DNA of 64,000 nucleotides from Nitrospirillum viridazoti. Its GTDB lineage: Bacteria; Pseudomonadota; Alphaproteobacteria; Azospirillales; Azospirillaceae. Location of the stretch: assembly GCF_007827975.1 (NCBI RefSeq), contig NZ_VITT01000003.1. The stretch is one strand, 5' to 3'. How positions within the stretch are numbered: the stretch's first letter is position 1; every line of letters begins with the position of its first letter. The notes beneath the pieces are model-generated. The model saw only the letters and a program-made list of their open reading frames with translations, had not been told where the DNA came from and did not search any database. A program made the position numbers and the translations under genes. This document shows positions 8,078 through 17,273 of the stretch, piece by piece.

Positions 8078-10282
8078 TTACCGCCCCTTGGGCGGCAGCC
8101 CTCGCAGCGCCGACAGCCCCTCCAGCACCTCATGGCTGCGGCGGCGCGCGTCCATCAGGTCTTCCACGGCCTCCTTGGGCAGGGGCGGGGCGAAGTGGAA
8201 GCCTTGGCCGAACTGGCAGTGCAGGCCGCGCAGGAAGTCGGCTTCGGCCTCCTTCTCGATGCCCTCGGCGATGACCTCCAGGTCCAGGGCCTGGGCCAGC
8301 AGGGTGATGATGCGGGCGATGGCGCTGCGGCGGTCGCTTTCGCCGGCGGCGCGCACGAAGCTGCGGTCGATCTTCAGGGTGCCGATGGGATAGCGGTGCA
8401 GGTAGCTGAGCGAGGAGAAGCCGGTGCCGAAATCGTCCAGCGACAGCTTCACGTCCTTGCGCTTCAAGGCCTCCATGATGCCCAGGCAGCGGCCGGGGTC
8501 GTCCAGCAGCAGGCTTTCGGTGATCTCCAGCTTCAGGGTGCCGGGGGTGATGCGGTGGGTGTCCAGCGTCTCCGTCACCGCCGCCACCAGGTCGTCCTCC
8601 ATGAGCTGGCGGCCGGAGACGTTGACGCTCATGAACAGGTCGGGGCTGAAGCGGCCCTGCCACTCCGCCAGTTGACGAGTGGCCTCCACCAGGGCCCAGC
8701 GGCCCATCTTCAGGATCAGGCCCGTTTCCTCCGCCAGGTGGACGAAGTCGCTGGGCGGGATCATGCCGCGCTCAGGATGGAACCAGCGCATCAGCGCCTC
8801 GAATCCCGCCACCGTGCCGTCCGCCAGGCGCACTATGGGCTGGTAGAACAGGCGGAACTGCCGGCCCTCGACGGCGTGGCGCAGGTCCGATTCCAGGCGC
8901 AGGCGGGTCAGCGCGCGCTCGCGCAGCGCGTCGTCGAACATCTCCACCCGGTTGCGGCCGCTGGTCTTGGCGCGGAACATGGCCAGGCCCGCGTCGCGCA
9001 GCATGTCCCCCGCCGAGGCGTAGCCGGAGCCGGACAGGGCGATGCCGGCGGTGACGTTCATCACCACCTCCTGCCCGTTGGACAGGGTCAGGGGCTCGGC
9101 CACCGCTGACGCCAGGCGCTCCGCCGCGTCCACCGCCGCCTTCACGTCCAGCACGCCGTCCATCAGCACGCCGTACTCGTCGGCCGACAGGCGGGCCACG
9201 GTGTCGCCGCTGCGCCGTGCGCCGTCCAGCCGCTGGCCCACGGCGCACAGCACCTCATCCCCCACCAGGGGGCCCAGGCTGTCGTTCACCGTCTTGAAGT
9301 GGTCGATGTCGAAGATCATGACGGCGAACTGCGCCTCTTCCGGCCGGCGCCGGCGGCCCAGCGCCTGGCCGATGCGGTCCAGCAGCAGCATGCGGTTGGG
9401 CAGGCGGGTCAGGCCGTCGTGGAAGGCATCGAACAGCAGCTGCTGTTCCGCCCGCTTGCGCGCCGTGATGTCGGTCATGGAGCCGGCCATGCGGATGGCC
9501 TCGCCCTCCTCATCGCGGATGGCCACGCCGCGGATCAGCACCCACAGCTCCGCCCCGCCGGCGTGGCGGGTGCGCACCTCTTCCTCCAGATGCGCGCTGC
9601 CGCCGGCCAGGTGGGTATCCACCGCCGCGCGCAGGCGGGGGCGGTCCTCGCCATCGATCTGGGCGTACCAGTCCTCCATGGTGCTGGTGCGGGCCCCGCC
9701 GCCAATGCCCAGCATGGCCGTCCAGCGGGGGGAGCAGTAGAGCTGGTCCGTGGCCACGTGCCAATCCCACAGCCCGTCGTTGGCGCCCTGGGCGGCCAGG
9801 GCGTAGCGCTCCTCGCTCAGGCGCAGCTGTTCCTCGGCGTTCTTGCGGTCGGTGATGTCGCGCTGGGCGCCGACGATGCGGGTCGGTTCCCCATCGTCGT
9901 CCAGCACGACGATGCCGCGGCACATCATCCACAGCACATGGCCGTTGCGGTGGGTGATGCGGTATTCGATCTGGAAGGGCTTGCCGCCGGCGCTGGCCTG
10001 GGCGTCCAGGGTGGCCTGCAGCCAGATGAGGTCATCCGGGTCCACCCGGTTCAGCCATTCGTCGGGCGAGCTGCCGATCTCATCCTCGGCATAGCCCAGC
10101 AGCGCCTTCCAGGTCTCACCGTAATAGACCCGGTCGGTGCGCAGATCCCAGTCGTACAGCCCCTCATTGCTGGCCGCCGCCGCCAGGCTGTACCGCTCCA
10201 GCGTCAGGCGCTCATCGTCGCTCAAGACCGGTACGGCGGCGGGGGAGGGACCCTTCAGACGGGCGGGCTTGCCGGTATTCAT
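8078..10282 (-). CDS. PAS-PAS-GGDEF-EAL cyclic-di-GMP protein, probable phosphodiesterase
   Basis: 734 residues with no membrane segments. A first PAS with PAC lies at about 31-148, a second at about 160-278, a GGDEF domain at 280-450 and an EAL domain at 465-725. The GGDEF signature is degenerate (SADEY at 366-370), so cyclase activity is unlikely. The EAL domain keeps EAL (495-497), the Asn of SVNVSG, the Glu of LEITES, the DDFGTG pair, the Lys of LKIDRSF and the Glu of IAEGIE, predicting an active phosphodiesterase tuned by the PAS sensors. The ATG at 10282 is chosen; an upstream TTG at 10348 is less likely. Confidence 0.93.
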   Translation of the reverse strand: MNTGKPARLKGPSPAAVPVLSDDERLTLERYSLAAAASNEGLYDWDLRTDRVYYGETWKALLGYAEDEIGSSPDEWLNRVDPDDLIWLQATLDAQASAGGKPFQIEYRITHRNGHVLWMMCRGIVVLDDDGEPTRIVGAQRDITDRKNAEEQLRLSEERYALAAQGANDGLWDWHVATDQLYCSPRWTAMLGIGGGARTSTMEDWYAQIDGEDRPRLRAAVDTHLAGGSAHLEEEVRTRHAGGAELWVLIRGVAIRDEEGEAIRMAGSMTDITARKRAEQQLLFDAFHDGLTRLPNRMLLLDRIGQALGRRRRPEEAQFAVMIFDIDHFKTVNDSLGPLVGDEVLCAVGQRLDGARRSGDTVARLSADEYGVLMDGVLDVKAAVDAAERLASAVAEPLTLSNGQEVVMNVTAGIALSGSGYASAGDMLRDAGLAMFRAKTSGRNRVEMFDDALRERALTRLRLESDLRHAVEGRQFRLFYQPIVRLADGTVAGFEALMRWFHPERGMIPPSDFVHLAEETGLILKMGRWALVEATRQLAEWQGRFSPDLFMSVNVSGRQLMEDDLVAAVTETLDTHRITPGTLKLEITESLLLDDPGRCLGIMEALKRKDVKLSLDDFGTGFSSLSYLHRYPIGTLKIDRSFVRAAGESDRRSAIARIITLLAQALDLEVIAEGIEKEAEADFLRGLHCQFGQGFHFAPPLPKEAVEDLMDARRRSHEVLEGLSALRGLPPKGR

Positions 10283-10504
10283 GTCAACACCGGCGGCGTG
10301 ACACGCGCCATGACCAGTCCGCGCGGTGAACCAGCCCCCATAGTCCAATGATTGCCAGTAGATGGGCTGTGCACGCGGGCGCTCGGTTCAAGGGTTATTA
10401 ATGCAGGGTATACTAAAAAACTCAGAAGTGACACCGTTGGCCTAAACGGTGGCGCGAGAGCATTGGCATACACCGTCCGGGGCGCAATCTGCTAGAAGGC
10501 TTCC
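10283..10504. other. Divergent intergenic region before recO
   Basis: 222 bases between the cyclic-di-GMP gene and recO. It has an AT-rich stretch near 10390-10430 (including TATACTAAAAAACTC) that probably holds promoters for both. No operator is evident. Confidence 0.5.
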
Positions 10505-11290
10505 ATGGAATGGACTGACGACGCCATCGTGCTTTCGGCCCGGCCGTTCGGCGACACCGCCGCGCTGGTGGTCATGCTGACGCGGGAGCATGGCCGCCAC
10601 GCCGGCGTGCTGCACGGCGGGCAGTCGTCACGCTATCGCGGCGCGCTGGAGCCCGGGGCCCAGGTCACCGCCCGCTGGCGCGCCCGCACCGCCGACCAGC
10701 TGGGCACCTGGACGGTGGAGCCCGTGCGCTCCGCCACCGGTCTCTATCTGGATGATCCCTTGCGCCTGGCCGCCATTGTGGCGGCCTCCGCCTTGATGGA
10801 CGCCATGCTGGCGGAGCGTGAGGCCCACCCCGGTCTCTATGACGCCACCCTAGCCCTGTTCGCCGCCCTGGACCTAGACATCTGGCCGGCCGTCTACGTG
10901 CGGTGGGAGGTGGGGCTGCTGGAGGAGGTAGGCTTCGGCCTGGACCTGACGCAGTGCGCCAGCACCGGCCAGCCCGTGGGCAACCTGAACGACCAACTGG
11001 CCTATGTCAGCCCCCGCACCGGCCGCGCCGTGTCGGCCTCGGCGGGGGAGCCCTACCGCGACAAGCTGCTGCCCCTGCCAGGCTTCCTCATCGGCCTGGG
11101 CTTCCAGGGCGGGGGGGAGGAAGATGTGGCGGCCGGCCTGCGCCTGACCGGCTATTTTCTGGAACGGCATGTCTTTGCCCAGCGTCATGCCGAGGTGCCG
11201 CCGGCCCGCCAGCGCCTGGTGGAGCGTTACTTGCGCGCGAACGGTCTTCCGGTTCCCGGGACCGACGGGGCGGAACCGCAGGAAACCTAA
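10505..11290 (+). CDS. recO: DNA repair protein RecO
   Basis: 261 residues. RecO anneals SSB-coated DNA and, with RecR, loads RecA at gaps. The N-terminal OB fold starts MEWTDDAIVLSARPFGDTAALVVMLT with the typical HGGQSSRYRGALEPG loop. The C-terminal helical part includes WPAVYVRWEVGLLEEVGFGLDL. The cysteine cluster seen in zinc-binding RecO proteins is reduced to one Cys. It sits 64 bases before parC on the same strand. In related genomes it usually follows era directly, but here it is more than 9 kb away. Confidence 0.95.
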   Translation: MEWTDDAIVLSARPFGDTAALVVMLTREHGRHAGVLHGGQSSRYRGALEPGAQVTARWRARTADQLGTWTVEPVRSATGLYLDDPLRLAAIVAASALMDAMLAEREAHPGLYDATLALFAALDLDIWPAVYVRWEVGLLEEVGFGLDLTQCASTGQPVGNLNDQLAYVSPRTGRAVSASAGEPYRDKLLPLPGFLIGLGFQGGGEEDVAAGLRLTGYFLERHVFAQRHAEVPPARQRLVERYLRANGLPVPGTDGAEPQET

Positions 11291-11353
11291 GTTCCCCACA
11301 GGCTGCACCACGGCTGGCAATCGGCCCACCATATCTGGTAGTGTCCGCCCATC

Positions 11354-13603
11354 ATGACCGATGCTACCGAGATCCTTGACAAGCCCCTGGCCGACGCGCT
11401 GGGCGAGCGTTACCTGTCCTACGCCCTGTCGACCATCGTGTCGCGGTCGCTGCCCGATGTCCGCGACGGGCTGAAGCCGGTGCACCGCCGCCTGCTGTTC
11501 GCCATGAGCCAGCTGAAGCTGGAACCCACCACGCCGCCCAAGAAGTCGGCCCGCGTGGTGGGCGACGTCATCGGCAAGTTCCACCCCCACGGCGACGCCT
11601 CGGTCTATGACGCGCTGGTGCGCCTGGCCCAGGACTTCGCCGCCCGCTATCCCCTGGTCCAGGGCCAGGGCAACTTCGGCAACATCGACGGCGATAATGC
11701 CGCCGCCATGCGATACACCGAGGCCCGCCTGACCGAGGTGGCCAAGGCCCTGCTGGACGGCATCGACGAGGACGCGGTCGATTTACGCGCCACCTACGAC
11801 GGCGACGGCGAGGAGCCGGTGGTGCTGCCGTCGGCCTTCCCCAACCTGCTGGCCAACGGCTCAGCCGGCATCGCCGTGGGCATGGCCACCAGCATCCCGC
11901 CGCATAACGCCGGTGAGATCTGCGACGCCCTCAGCCTGATCATCGACCGGGAACTGCTGGTGCCGGAAGACCGCCGGCGGCCGGTGACGGTGGATGAGCT
12001 GGTCACCCTGATGCCCGGCCCCGACTTCCCCACTGGCGGTGTGCTGGTGGAAAGCCGCGACGCCGTGCGCGAGGCCTACCGCACCGGCCGCGGCGGCTTC
12101 CGCCTGCGCGCCAAGTGGGAGACGGAGAAGCTGGCCCAGGGCACCTGGCAGATCGTCGTCACCCAGATCCCTTACCAGGTGCAGAAGTCGCGCCTGGTGG
12201 AGAAGATTGCCGAGCTCCTCATGGAGCGTAAGCTGCCCCTGCTGGAGGATGTGCGCGACGAGTCGGCGGAGGATGTGCGGCTGGTGCTGGTGCCCAAGAG
12301 CCGCAATGTCGACCCGGCGGTGCTGATGGAACAGCTGTTCCGCAACACCGACCTGGAAGTGAGAATTCCGCTGAACATGAACGTGCTGGACGCCGACCAG
12401 GTGCCGCGCGTCATGACCCTGCATGAGGTGCTGCGCGCTTACCTGGACCACCGCAACGTGGTCCTGGTGCGGCGGTCCCGCCACCGCCTGGCCAAGATCG
12501 ACCATAGGCTGGAGGTGCTGGGCGGCTATCTCATCGCCTACCTGAACCTGGACGAGGTCATCCGCATCATCCGCGAGGAGGATGAGCCCAAGGCCGAGCT
12601 GATGCGCGCCTTCGGCCTGACCGACGTACAGGCGGAAGCCATCCTGAACATGCGCCTGCGCAGTTTGCGCAAGCTGGAAGAGATGGAAATCCGCAAGGAG
12701 CATGACAGCCTGACCGCCGAGCGATCGGAACTGCTGTCCCTGCTGGACGACGACGGCAAGCGCTGGACGGCCATCGCCGCCGAGGTCGCGGCCACTAAGA
12801 AGCGTTTCGGCCAAGCGACCGAGCTGGGCGCCCGCCGCACCGCCGTGGGCGACGCCCCCACCGACGTGGTGGTGCCGGTGGAAGCCATGATCGAGCGTGA
12901 GTCGGTCACCGTCTTCCTGTCGGAGAAGGGCTGGATCCGCGCCGTGAAGGGCCACCTGCCGCCCACCGAGACGGCGGAGGCCAAGTACAAGGAGGGCGAT
13001 GCCGAGCGCTTCGTCCTACATGCCGAGACGACGGACAAGCTGCTGGTGTTCTCCAGCACCGGCAAGTTCCACACCATCGGCGTGGACCGCCTGCCGCGTG
13101 GCCGCGGCTTTGGCGAGCCGGTGCGCCTGATGGTGGATTTGGGTGACGCCGACATCGTCACCGTGCTGCCCTACCGCCCGGGCAAGCGCCTGCTGGTGGC
13201 GTCCAGCGACGGCCGTGGCTTCCAGGTGGACGCGGACGAGGTGGTGGCGCAGACCCGCGCCGGCAAGCAGGTGCTGAACGTGGGCGACGGCACCACGGCG
13301 CTGGCCTGCGTGCCGGTGGAGGGCGACACCATCGCCGTCATCGGCAACAACCGCAAACTGCTGGTCTTCGCCCTGGAGGAACTGCCCGTCATGGTGCGCG
13401 GCAAAGGCGTGGCCCTGCAGAAGTATAAGGACGCCAGCCTGTCCGACATCTGCGTGTTCGAAAGCGCGAAGGGCCTGTCGTGGAAGATGGGCGGTGCCGG
13501 CGACCGCACCCGGGTGGAGACCGACCTGTCGCCCTGGCGCGGCGCGCGCGGCACCCAGGGCAAGCTGCCGCCCAACGGCTTCCCGCGTAACAACCGCTTC
13601 TGA
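11354..13603 (+). CDS. parC: DNA topoisomerase IV subunit A
   Basis: The 749-residue breakage-reunion subunit of topoisomerase IV, which separates daughter chromosomes. It contains LSYALSTIVSRSLPDVRDGLKPVHRR at the N-terminus, the HPHGDASVYDALVRLAQDF helix, the catalytic Tyr121 in AAAMRYTEARL, the coiled-coil region near 440-470, and a C-terminal beta-propeller with repeated basic strands. Length and motifs favour ParC over GyrA. The position equivalent to Ser80 of E. coli ParC appears to be Ala. A strong terminator follows at once. Confidence 0.95.
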   Translation: MTDATEILDKPLADALGERYLSYALSTIVSRSLPDVRDGLKPVHRRLLFAMSQLKLEPTTPPKKSARVVGDVIGKFHPHGDASVYDALVRLAQDFAARYPLVQGQGNFGNIDGDNAAAMRYTEARLTEVAKALLDGIDEDAVDLRATYDGDGEEPVVLPSAFPNLLANGSAGIAVGMATSIPPHNAGEICDALSLIIDRELLVPEDRRRPVTVDELVTLMPGPDFPTGGVLVESRDAVREAYRTGRGGFRLRAKWETEKLAQGTWQIVVTQIPYQVQKSRLVEKIAELLMERKLPLLEDVRDESAEDVRLVLVPKSRNVDPAVLMEQLFRNTDLEVRIPLNMNVLDADQVPRVMTLHEVLRAYLDHRNVVLVRRSRHRLAKIDHRLEVLGGYLIAYLNLDEVIRIIREEDEPKAELMRAFGLTDVQAEAILNMRLRSLRKLEEMEIRKEHDSLTAERSELLSLLDDDGKRWTAIAAEVAATKKRFGQATELGARRTAVGDAPTDVVVPVEAMIERESVTVFLSEKGWIRAVKGHLPPTETAEAKYKEGDAERFVLHAETTDKLLVFSSTGKFHTIGVDRLPRGRGFGEPVRLMVDLGDADIVTVLPYRPGKRLLVASSDGRGFQVDADEVVAQTRAGKQVLNVGDGTTALACVPVEGDTIAVIGNNRKLLVFALEELPVMVRGKGVALQKYKDASLSDICVFESAKGLSWKMGGAGDRTRVETDLSPWRGARGTQGKLPPNGFPRNNRF

Positions 13604-13640
13604 TCCACCCGGCCAGAATCAAAGAAAACATCCAAAGAAA

Positions 13641-13674
13641 ACGCCGGAGTGACGATCACTCCGGCGTTTTTATT
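13641..13674. terminator. Bidirectional intrinsic terminator after parC
   Basis: A perfect 12-bp stem (13641-13652 with 13656-13667) with a CGA loop is followed by TTTTTATTTT and preceded by A-rich sequence. It can end parC on the plus strand and read-through from the convergent glycosidase gene on the minus strand. Confidence 0.92.
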
Positions 13675-13782
13675 TTGGGCGGGGCGACTGTAGGCCCCGA
13701 CCGGGGCCGCCGGAGCCAGCACCGCAGGGCGCAGCGAGGACACGCCTAGGCGGACGGATGTCCGCCGCCCGGCGCGTGAGTG

Positions 13783-13810
13783 AGCATTTGAACGGTCACG
13801 TTCAAATGCT
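13783..13810. terminator. Strong hairpin just beyond the GH9 stop codon
   Basis: Perfect 12-bp arms (13783-13794 and 13799-13810, core GCATTTGAACG) surround a GTCA tetraloop. It lies 8 bases past the end of the minus-strand glycosidase gene. There is no T tract in that direction, so it may stabilise the mRNA 3' end rather than terminate transcription. Confidence 0.55.
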
Positions 13811-13817
13811 GCGCGTA

Positions 13818-16346
13818 TTACTGCCCCTTGGTCGCCATGATCCCGGCGTTGGCCGCAAGGATGTAGGAGGTGGTGGTGGCCACGGTGGATTCGTTTTCGA
13901 ACCACAGGAAGGGCCAGGCCACCTTCTGCTCCGGGAAGTCCGGCTTGATGACCAGCACGCCCGGCACCATGGCGCCCGGCACGGTGGAATAGTCCGCGCG
14001 GTTGTGGGTGTAGGCGATCATCTTGGACTCCGTGCCCACGGTGGAGACCAGGGACAGGTTGGTCGCCGGATGACGGCCCAGCACATAGTCGAGGGCATCC
14101 AGGGTGTACTGAGTGCCGATGATGCCGGGGAAGGCCTTGTGCAGCAGGTACATGTTGGTGCCGAAACCGGCCACCTGGCCCGAACCGGCCCAGGTGCCCA
14201 TGGCCACGGGCACACCGAAGGGCGTCTTGGCGGCCTCGGCGTCGATGGCGGCCTTGGCGTCCGTCACCGCCTGGGTCAACTGCGCGCGGTAGTCGGCGTC
14301 CATGTAGGGCAGGGCCAGCGTCGCCATGCCGCCCAGGAAGGCGAAGCGCTGTTTGATGGTGGGCAGCAGGGACTTCAGCTTGTTGGTGTACAGCGGATCG
14401 GCGCCCTTGGTGGTGATCACCAGGTCCACCGTGGCGGAGAAGGCGGCCATGTCGATCAGGTCGGCGGGGTTCCAGTCACCCCGTTCCGGCCGGTCCATGC
14501 GGTCGCTGGGATCCTGCTGGTTGGCCCACATCATCTTGGCGGCGGCCAGCGCCTGGGCGGCCAGGTCGGGATCGATCTCCCCCAGCACGCGTGAGGCGGC
14601 GGCCAGGGCACCGGCCACATGGTAATCGTCCGCCGGCACGTCGGAGGTGAAGGCCCAGCGGTCGTCGGGCACACCGGAATAGGTGCCGTTGCTCTCGTTG
14701 GGGCCCAGCTTGGGGTCATAGATCAGGCGGTCGGTCTGCGACCCGGCGTCGCCCAGATGGGTGTACTCCTTCAAGGTCGGCTCGATGATGCCGACAATGG
14801 CATGGCCGAAGACCTTGTACTGCGCCAGCAGCTGCAGGGTGCCGTGGCGAATCTGTTGCAGCACGTCGGGGATGCCGTCGGGCTTGCGGATCTCCACCTG
14901 GCGCGCGGCCTCGTCGATGGTGTCCTCGTCCCAGTCCATGCCGAACAGCTCTCGCGCCCGCACCAGGTCGCGCACCACCCAGGCGTTGTCGGAGGTCTGG
15001 ATGTCATAGTCGCCGGCATCTTGCCACCCGCCCACGTTCAGGCCGGGAATGTGCTCACCCGGCTTGAAGGGGGAGTCCAGGTGCGGCCCCATCTTGTAAC
15101 CGTCGAAATGGTGGATGTTGGGGGCGGCCTGCCGGGCGTCGTCGATATGGGACAGGCCCTGCCAGGCGCGGTACTGCTCGCGTACCGCGATGTGGTCCAT
15201 CTGCTCCGCCAGGTAGGTGTCCAGCGACGGCTGCCAGATGTGGTCATAGGCATCGGGGGCGATGCGGAAGGGGTTGAACAGGTGCCCGGCGTAGGAGATG
15301 GCGTAGATGCCGGGCGTGCGCACCGAGGAAAAGTCGAAGGTGGCGTAGTCGTAGCGCAGCCACTTACCCCAGGGCTTGATGGTACCCTTCAACGCCACGG
15401 TCTGGCTGCCGTCGGCGCCGATGCGCACCAGCTGGATGTCCTTGGGCGCCTTCATGTGCGGGTCGAGTTCGACGGTCGCGACCTTGGTCCGATCGGGTGT
15501 GTAGCCCGCCTGGTTGAAGGCGACGACGGGATCGCGCACCCAGTTCCTGATGACGTTGGGATGGACGTGCCAGACGATGGCATCCGTGGTCTTGCCCGCC
15601 GGGATCAGGGCGCGCACGACGAACCAGCCGTTCTGCGCCCGGTTGCGGGCGTCGTAGAGGGCCAGGGGCGACGTGTCGGACGTGATGGCCACGCGCGTCA
15701 GCGGATCTTCCGGCGCCAGCACGATGGACGAGCCGCCGGAAGCCAGGGGCAGGGGATCGCCCGAACCGTCCTTGGCCATAGGCCCGGCGGGATTGCGCGG
15801 GAACAGGCCCGAACTGTCGCCCAGCACATAGGTCTTGCCGAAATAGCTGGTGGGCAGGAAATCCAGGCTGAAGGCAGCTTTGCCGACATACTCCGCCGGC
15901 AGTGGCTGGTCCATGTTCACCGCCACGCGGAAGCCCGTGCCCTCCGGCGTGATGACCAGGCGGTAGCTGAAGCCCTGTTCGGGGAAGTTGCTGTACACCG
16001 TCAGCTGGTCGGGGCCGGGGCCGCGCTCGCGCTTCACGAAGGCGGGGACGGGGTCCCACTGTTCCGGCGTGGGATTCAGGCGCACGGCGCCATCGGTGGC
16101 GATGCGCTCACCATGCAGCACGATCTGGATGCCGGCGTTCTTTTCGTCGCGGAACACCGGATGGAAGTGCATCTGGTCGACGATGACGCTGAGCCCCTGC
16201 ATTTCCAGGGTCTCGTTCGGGCTGACGGTCAGTCCCCCCCCAGGCGTCTTCGGCGAGCCGGCGACGGCCGGCGGCGTGGCGGCAAGGCATGATTGGATAA
16301 ACCATGGCTGAATAGCCAAGGCGGCGGCGAACCAGACTGCCCGCAT
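13818..16346 (-). CDS. Exported glycoside hydrolase family 9 (cellulase-like)
   Basis: 842 residues. A signal peptide (MRAVWFAAALAIQPWFIQSCLA, cut likely after ALA) precedes an extra N-terminal beta-rich region of about 270 residues. A cellulase-type Ig-like domain follows at about 275-390 (VAFNQAGYTPDRTKVATVEL), then the GH9 (alpha/alpha)6 barrel. The catalytic base motif GGWQDAGDYD is near residue 440, and the C-terminal acid motif FENESTVATTTSYILAANAG is near 817. It should cleave beta-glucan or related oligosaccharides outside the cytoplasm. The start at 16346 has GGGAGGG upstream. A palindromic operator lies 19 bases before the ATG. Confidence 0.88.
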   Translation of the reverse strand: MRAVWFAAALAIQPWFIQSCLAATPPAVAGSPKTPGGGLTVSPNETLEMQGLSVIVDQMHFHPVFRDEKNAGIQIVLHGERIATDGAVRLNPTPEQWDPVPAFVKRERGPGPDQLTVYSNFPEQGFSYRLVITPEGTGFRVAVNMDQPLPAEYVGKAAFSLDFLPTSYFGKTYVLGDSSGLFPRNPAGPMAKDGSGDPLPLASGGSSIVLAPEDPLTRVAITSDTSPLALYDARNRAQNGWFVVRALIPAGKTTDAIVWHVHPNVIRNWVRDPVVAFNQAGYTPDRTKVATVELDPHMKAPKDIQLVRIGADGSQTVALKGTIKPWGKWLRYDYATFDFSSVRTPGIYAISYAGHLFNPFRIAPDAYDHIWQPSLDTYLAEQMDHIAVREQYRAWQGLSHIDDARQAAPNIHHFDGYKMGPHLDSPFKPGEHIPGLNVGGWQDAGDYDIQTSDNAWVVRDLVRARELFGMDWDEDTIDEAARQVEIRKPDGIPDVLQQIRHGTLQLLAQYKVFGHAIVGIIEPTLKEYTHLGDAGSQTDRLIYDPKLGPNESNGTYSGVPDDRWAFTSDVPADDYHVAGALAAASRVLGEIDPDLAAQALAAAKMMWANQQDPSDRMDRPERGDWNPADLIDMAAFSATVDLVITTKGADPLYTNKLKSLLPTIKQRFAFLGGMATLALPYMDADYRAQLTQAVTDAKAAIDAEAAKTPFGVPVAMGTWAGSGQVAGFGTNMYLLHKAFPGIIGTQYTLDALDYVLGRHPATNLSLVSTVGTESKMIAYTHNRADYSTVPGAMVPGVLVIKPDFPEQKVAWPFLWFENESTVATTTSYILAANAGIMATKGQ

Positions 16347-16364
16347 GGATGTCCCTCCCGTTAG

Positions 16365-16386
16365 CGTTAACATTTTTATGTTAACG
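16365..16386. promoter_or_regulatory. Palindromic operator upstream of the GH9 gene
   Basis: A perfect inverted repeat, CGTTAACAT and ATGTTAACG, flanks a TTTT centre. It sits in the leader of the minus-strand glycosidase gene and is conspicuously AT-rich for this genome. Size and symmetry fit a sugar-responsive repressor of the LacI or GntR kind, but no such regulator is encoded in the window. Confidence 0.6.
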
Positions 16387-16547
16387 GTACCATTTTGCAG
16401 ACACTGTGCGTCAAAGCGGGCGCGGACACAACCCCCAAGCGCCGGGCGCCGTCGCGGCGCGGGCGCGCCTGGGGGAACATCCGTCCCGGCCCGCGCTTGC
16501 GTCTCCGCCGGCCTTTCGCCGCCGGCTGCCTGTATCGGGGACAGCGG

Positions 16548-17273
16548 ATGGCCGTCTTCCTGCTTTTCGTGGCGCTGGCGCTGGTTGCGGTCTGGACACC
16601 GTGGCACGCCTGCGCCTTCGCCGCCCTCAAGTCCGGCGGGGAAGGGGGCAGCCGCCGCACTTTCTTCCGGAAATGGGTGCTAACCAGCCTGCTGCTGTTC
16701 GGCGGCGGCACGCTGGGGGCGCTGGCCCTGCTGGGCCGCCTGAGCCAGCTCCGGCGATTGCCGCCCGAGTTCGACTCGCTGGCGGCCCCGGCGCGGGCCA
16801 TGGGGGCCACGGTGCTGGTCGCCGCCGCCACGGTGGCCGTCGCGGCCTGCGCGGTGGTCGTGGTCGCGGTCGCCAGCCGGGAACGGGGACGGCTTCCGCC
16901 GGCCGTGTTTGGCGATGTCGAGGTCTTGCTGCCGCGCGACGGCGCGGAGCGGGCTTGGGCGGCCGTCCTGTCCCTGAATGCCGGCCTGACCGAAGAGGCG
17001 ACGTTCCGCCTGCTGCTCCCCCTGTTGATCACCCTGGCTGTGGGGGACGCGCCCTTGGGCATGGCCGCCTCGGCCCTGGTGTTCGGCCTGGCGCACCTGT
17101 ATCTCGGATGGCGCGGGGTCGCGGCCACGACGATCGCGGGGATGTTCCTGTCCCTGGTCTACCTGGCGGCGGGCAACCTTCTGGTTCCCATCGCCGTGCA
17201 TGTGGCCACGGACTGGGTCGGCCTGCTGGTGCTGCCCCGGCTGGTGGAATGGCGGCGGCCTGGCCAGCCTTAA
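16548..17273 (+). CDS. CPBP-family intramembrane metalloprotease
   Basis: A 241-residue membrane protein with about six hydrophobic segments. It shows the family motifs in order: EEATFR (EExxxR), FGLAHL with its histidine, and HVATDW near the end (HxxxD/N). These residues bind the catalytic metal inside the membrane. The ATG at 16548 follows GGGGAC. A much longer in-frame extension from a TTG at 16397 is basic, lacks a ribosome site and runs next to the glycosidase operator, so it is rejected. The substrate is unknown. The stop overlaps that of the next, convergent gene. Confidence 0.75.
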   Translation: MAVFLLFVALALVAVWTPWHACAFAALKSGGEGGSRRTFFRKWVLTSLLLFGGGTLGALALLGRLSQLRRLPPEFDSLAAPARAMGATVLVAAATVAVAACAVVVVAVASRERGRLPPAVFGDVEVLLPRDGAERAWAAVLSLNAGLTEEATFRLLLPLLITLAVGDAPLGMAASALVFGLAHLYLGWRGVAATTIAGMFLSLVYLAAGNLLVPIAVHVATDWVGLLVLPRLVEWRRPGQP

